This document shows, piece by piece, positions 62,818 to 64,000 of a stretch of DNA of 64,000 bases. Within the stretch, counting starts at the first letter, position 1. Each line of letters begins with the position of its first letter. Source of the DNA: Symbiodinium natans (taxonomy: Eukaryota; Sar; Dinophyceae; Suessiales; Symbiodiniaceae). The notes beneath the pieces are model-generated. The model saw nothing but the letters and a program-made list of their open reading frames with translations. It was not told the DNA's origin and ran no database searches. The translations under genes and the position numbers were made by a program. Location of the stretch: contig CAJNDS010000080.1 of assembly GCA_905221605.1 (NCBI GenBank), forward strand, positions 265,001-329,000, written 5' to 3'.

Positions 62818-63000
62818 CAAACCCTCAACCCCTCAACCCCTCAACCCCTCAACCCCTCAACCCCTAAACCCCTAAACCCCTCAACCCCTAAACCCCTAAA
62901 CCCTTAACCCCTCAACCCCTAAACCCCTCAACCCCTCAACCCCTAAACCCCTAAACCCCTTAACCCCTAAACCCCTAAACCCCCAAAACCCCTAAACCCT
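62818..63000. repeat. CCCCTCAA and CCCCTAAA block
   Basis: Runs of 8-bp CCCCTCAA alternate with CCCCTAAA. Confidence 0.95.
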
Positions 63001-63120
63001 ATAAGCCCTAAGACCCAACCCTAAGCCCCCTAAACACGAAAGGGCTCTTGGGGTTCTAGGTGAACCCTAAACCCTAAACCCTAAACCCTAAACCCTAAAC
63101 CCTAAACCCCCCCAAACCCT

Positions 63121-63316
63121 TGCAAGAAAGCTTGTCGGCCGCCGGCCAGTGAGTTCTTGATGAGGGTTTCTGAGACCTGCCGTGTTGCCGAGCTTCCCAG
63201 ATTTCGGGAAGGCTCGCGGGTTTGGGGATTAGAGCTTGTATGGTTTTGAGGTTCAGCATCTCAAAGTATTCAAGCAGCTTGTCAAGCAATGGAGAAATAC
63301 TCACGCGCCCAACCAT
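63121..63316 (-). pseudogene. Gene fragment with ATG, about 65 codons
   Basis: From ATG at 63316 the minus frame reads MVGRVSIS, then PLLDKLLEYFEMLNLKTIQA, and remains protein-like to about 63121, where it enters a CCCTAAA array. This is a gene 5' end apparently cut by the repeat. Confidence 0.55.
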
Positions 63317-63596
63317 CAGAAAGATAGACCCTGCACCCTAAAGACCAGCCCCCAGTGGCCCCCAGTACGCCCTAAACCCTAAAGAGATAGAAATGCCCAC
63401 GGAATTGTGTGCAATGCCTACGAAAGGTTGACGATAACAAATCATGGACAAAAGCTCCTGCGAAGGAGGGGTTTAGGGTTTTGAGCTTTGGGTTGAGGGC
63501 TTTAGGGCCTATTGGCTTAGGTTCGGGTTTACGAAGTTTGCGACTTGGGCTTTTTTAGGGTTCAAGTGTTGAGGGTTTAACCCTCAACCGTAAACC

Positions 63597-63667
63597 AGGC
63601 TTCTAGGCAGCTGAGTGTTCGTTCGCTGCTGCTCACGGCTGCACAAGCTGATCATTTCAGCATCGGG
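63597..63667 (-). pseudogene. Exon-like fragment
   Basis: Reads AEMISLCSREQQRTNTQLPR. Confidence 0.45.
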
Positions 63668-63867
63668 TTTAGAAGGGTTTAGGGTTTAGGGTTTGGGGTT
63701 TTGGGGCTTCAGGGCTGAGGCTTCTAGAGTTGAAGGATTGAGGCTATTCGGGCTTTGGGTGACTGGGTTTAGGCTTTTCGGGTTGAGGGATTTCTGAGTT
63801 TAGTAGGGTTTCAGGGCTTTGCGTGTAGAATCTTGGGATGTCGGGCTTCAACGGCTAAGGGTTTAGG

Positions 63868-63949
63868 GACCCTCTATCTGACGAATTCGAAGTCAGCCTG
63901 TCGGGAGGGCAGTCATGGCTGCACGGTTCTCCAGGGCTCTCAGAACCCT
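63868..63949 (+). pseudogene. Exon-like fragment
   Basis: 27 codons with SDEFEVSLSGGQSWLHGSPG. TTTAGGG left, C-strand right. Confidence 0.5.
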
Positions 63950-64000
63950 AAACCCTAAACCCTAAACCCTAAACCCTAAAACCCTGAACCCTAGGTCCGA

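Noticed and set aside
307-63949. All fragments as consecutive exons of one gene with telomere-like introns
   Set aside because: Strands are mixed, several fragments have their own stop codons, and most borders lack splice sites; RNA-seq would still be the decisive test.
1-64000. CRISPR-like pattern of repeats and unique spacers
   Set aside because: The repeats are 7-bp telomeric units in arrays of varying length and both orientations, spacers vary widely, and the sequence is eukaryotic.
1-64000. rRNA, tRNA or spliced-leader genes
   Set aside because: I looked for tRNA B-box words and for the dinoflagellate spliced-leader word CCATTTTGGCTCAAG and saw none; by-eye inspection could miss diverged copies.

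Overview
The window looks like the end or subtelomere of a nuclear chromosome from a protist with plant-type (TTTAGGG)n telomeres. A dinoflagellate, perhaps of the Symbiodiniaceae, is my best guess (about 0.55). Reasons: base 1 starts in C-strand repeat (CCCTAAA), the orientation expected at a left chromosome end; the one sizeable gene is GC-rich, has no bacterial-style context and carries a canonical eukaryotic splice donor; and no dense gene order is visible. Chromerids, cryptophytes and other TTTAGGG lineages are not excluded. I found no rRNA, tRNA, spliced-leader or CRISPR signal by eye.

The dominant feature is a mosaic. More than a hundred blocks of telomere-like repeat, in both orientations and 20 to about 490 bp long, alternate with unrelated spacers over all 64 kb. 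Many spacers are only 65-150 bp, and one of their six frames usually reads as ordinary protein; a few keep a splice acceptor, a splice donor or a natural stop. I call these exon-like fragments (type pseudogene below). Caution: a random 100-bp GC-rich sequence has a good chance of at least one open frame among six, so openness alone proves nothing. The calls rest on residue composition and context and need a protein search. Strands are mixed and I see no continuity between neighbours, so they do not read as exons of one gene. Many are flanked by CCCTAAA on the left and TTTAGGG on the right, the arrangement of a tiny linear molecule capped at both ends.

The second class of spacer (about 70-260 bp) consists of short inverted-repeat elements resembling MITEs. 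At least ten low-copy families (labelled A-L here, with a few singletons) recur two to five times. One 652-bp inverted-repeat element (53903-54554) sits exactly at a TA inside a TTTAGGG array with a TA target duplication. Several telomere blocks are flanked by short direct duplications, and one dispersed repeat (family J) carries a telomere array of variable length inside it.

Only one substantial gene is convincing: a minus-strand four-helix membrane protein at 31592-33240, interrupted by a frame change near 32180 and ending at a telomere block just past a good splice donor. A second remnant with two phase-compatible terminal exons lies at 40330-40584, at the edge of a 2-kb repeat-free island (40245-42300). 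Variant repeats (TTTAGGGG, TTTATAGGG, CCCTGAA, CCCTACTAAA and others) are locally homogeneous and some form higher-order units, so copying and recombination, as well as telomerase, have shaped the region.
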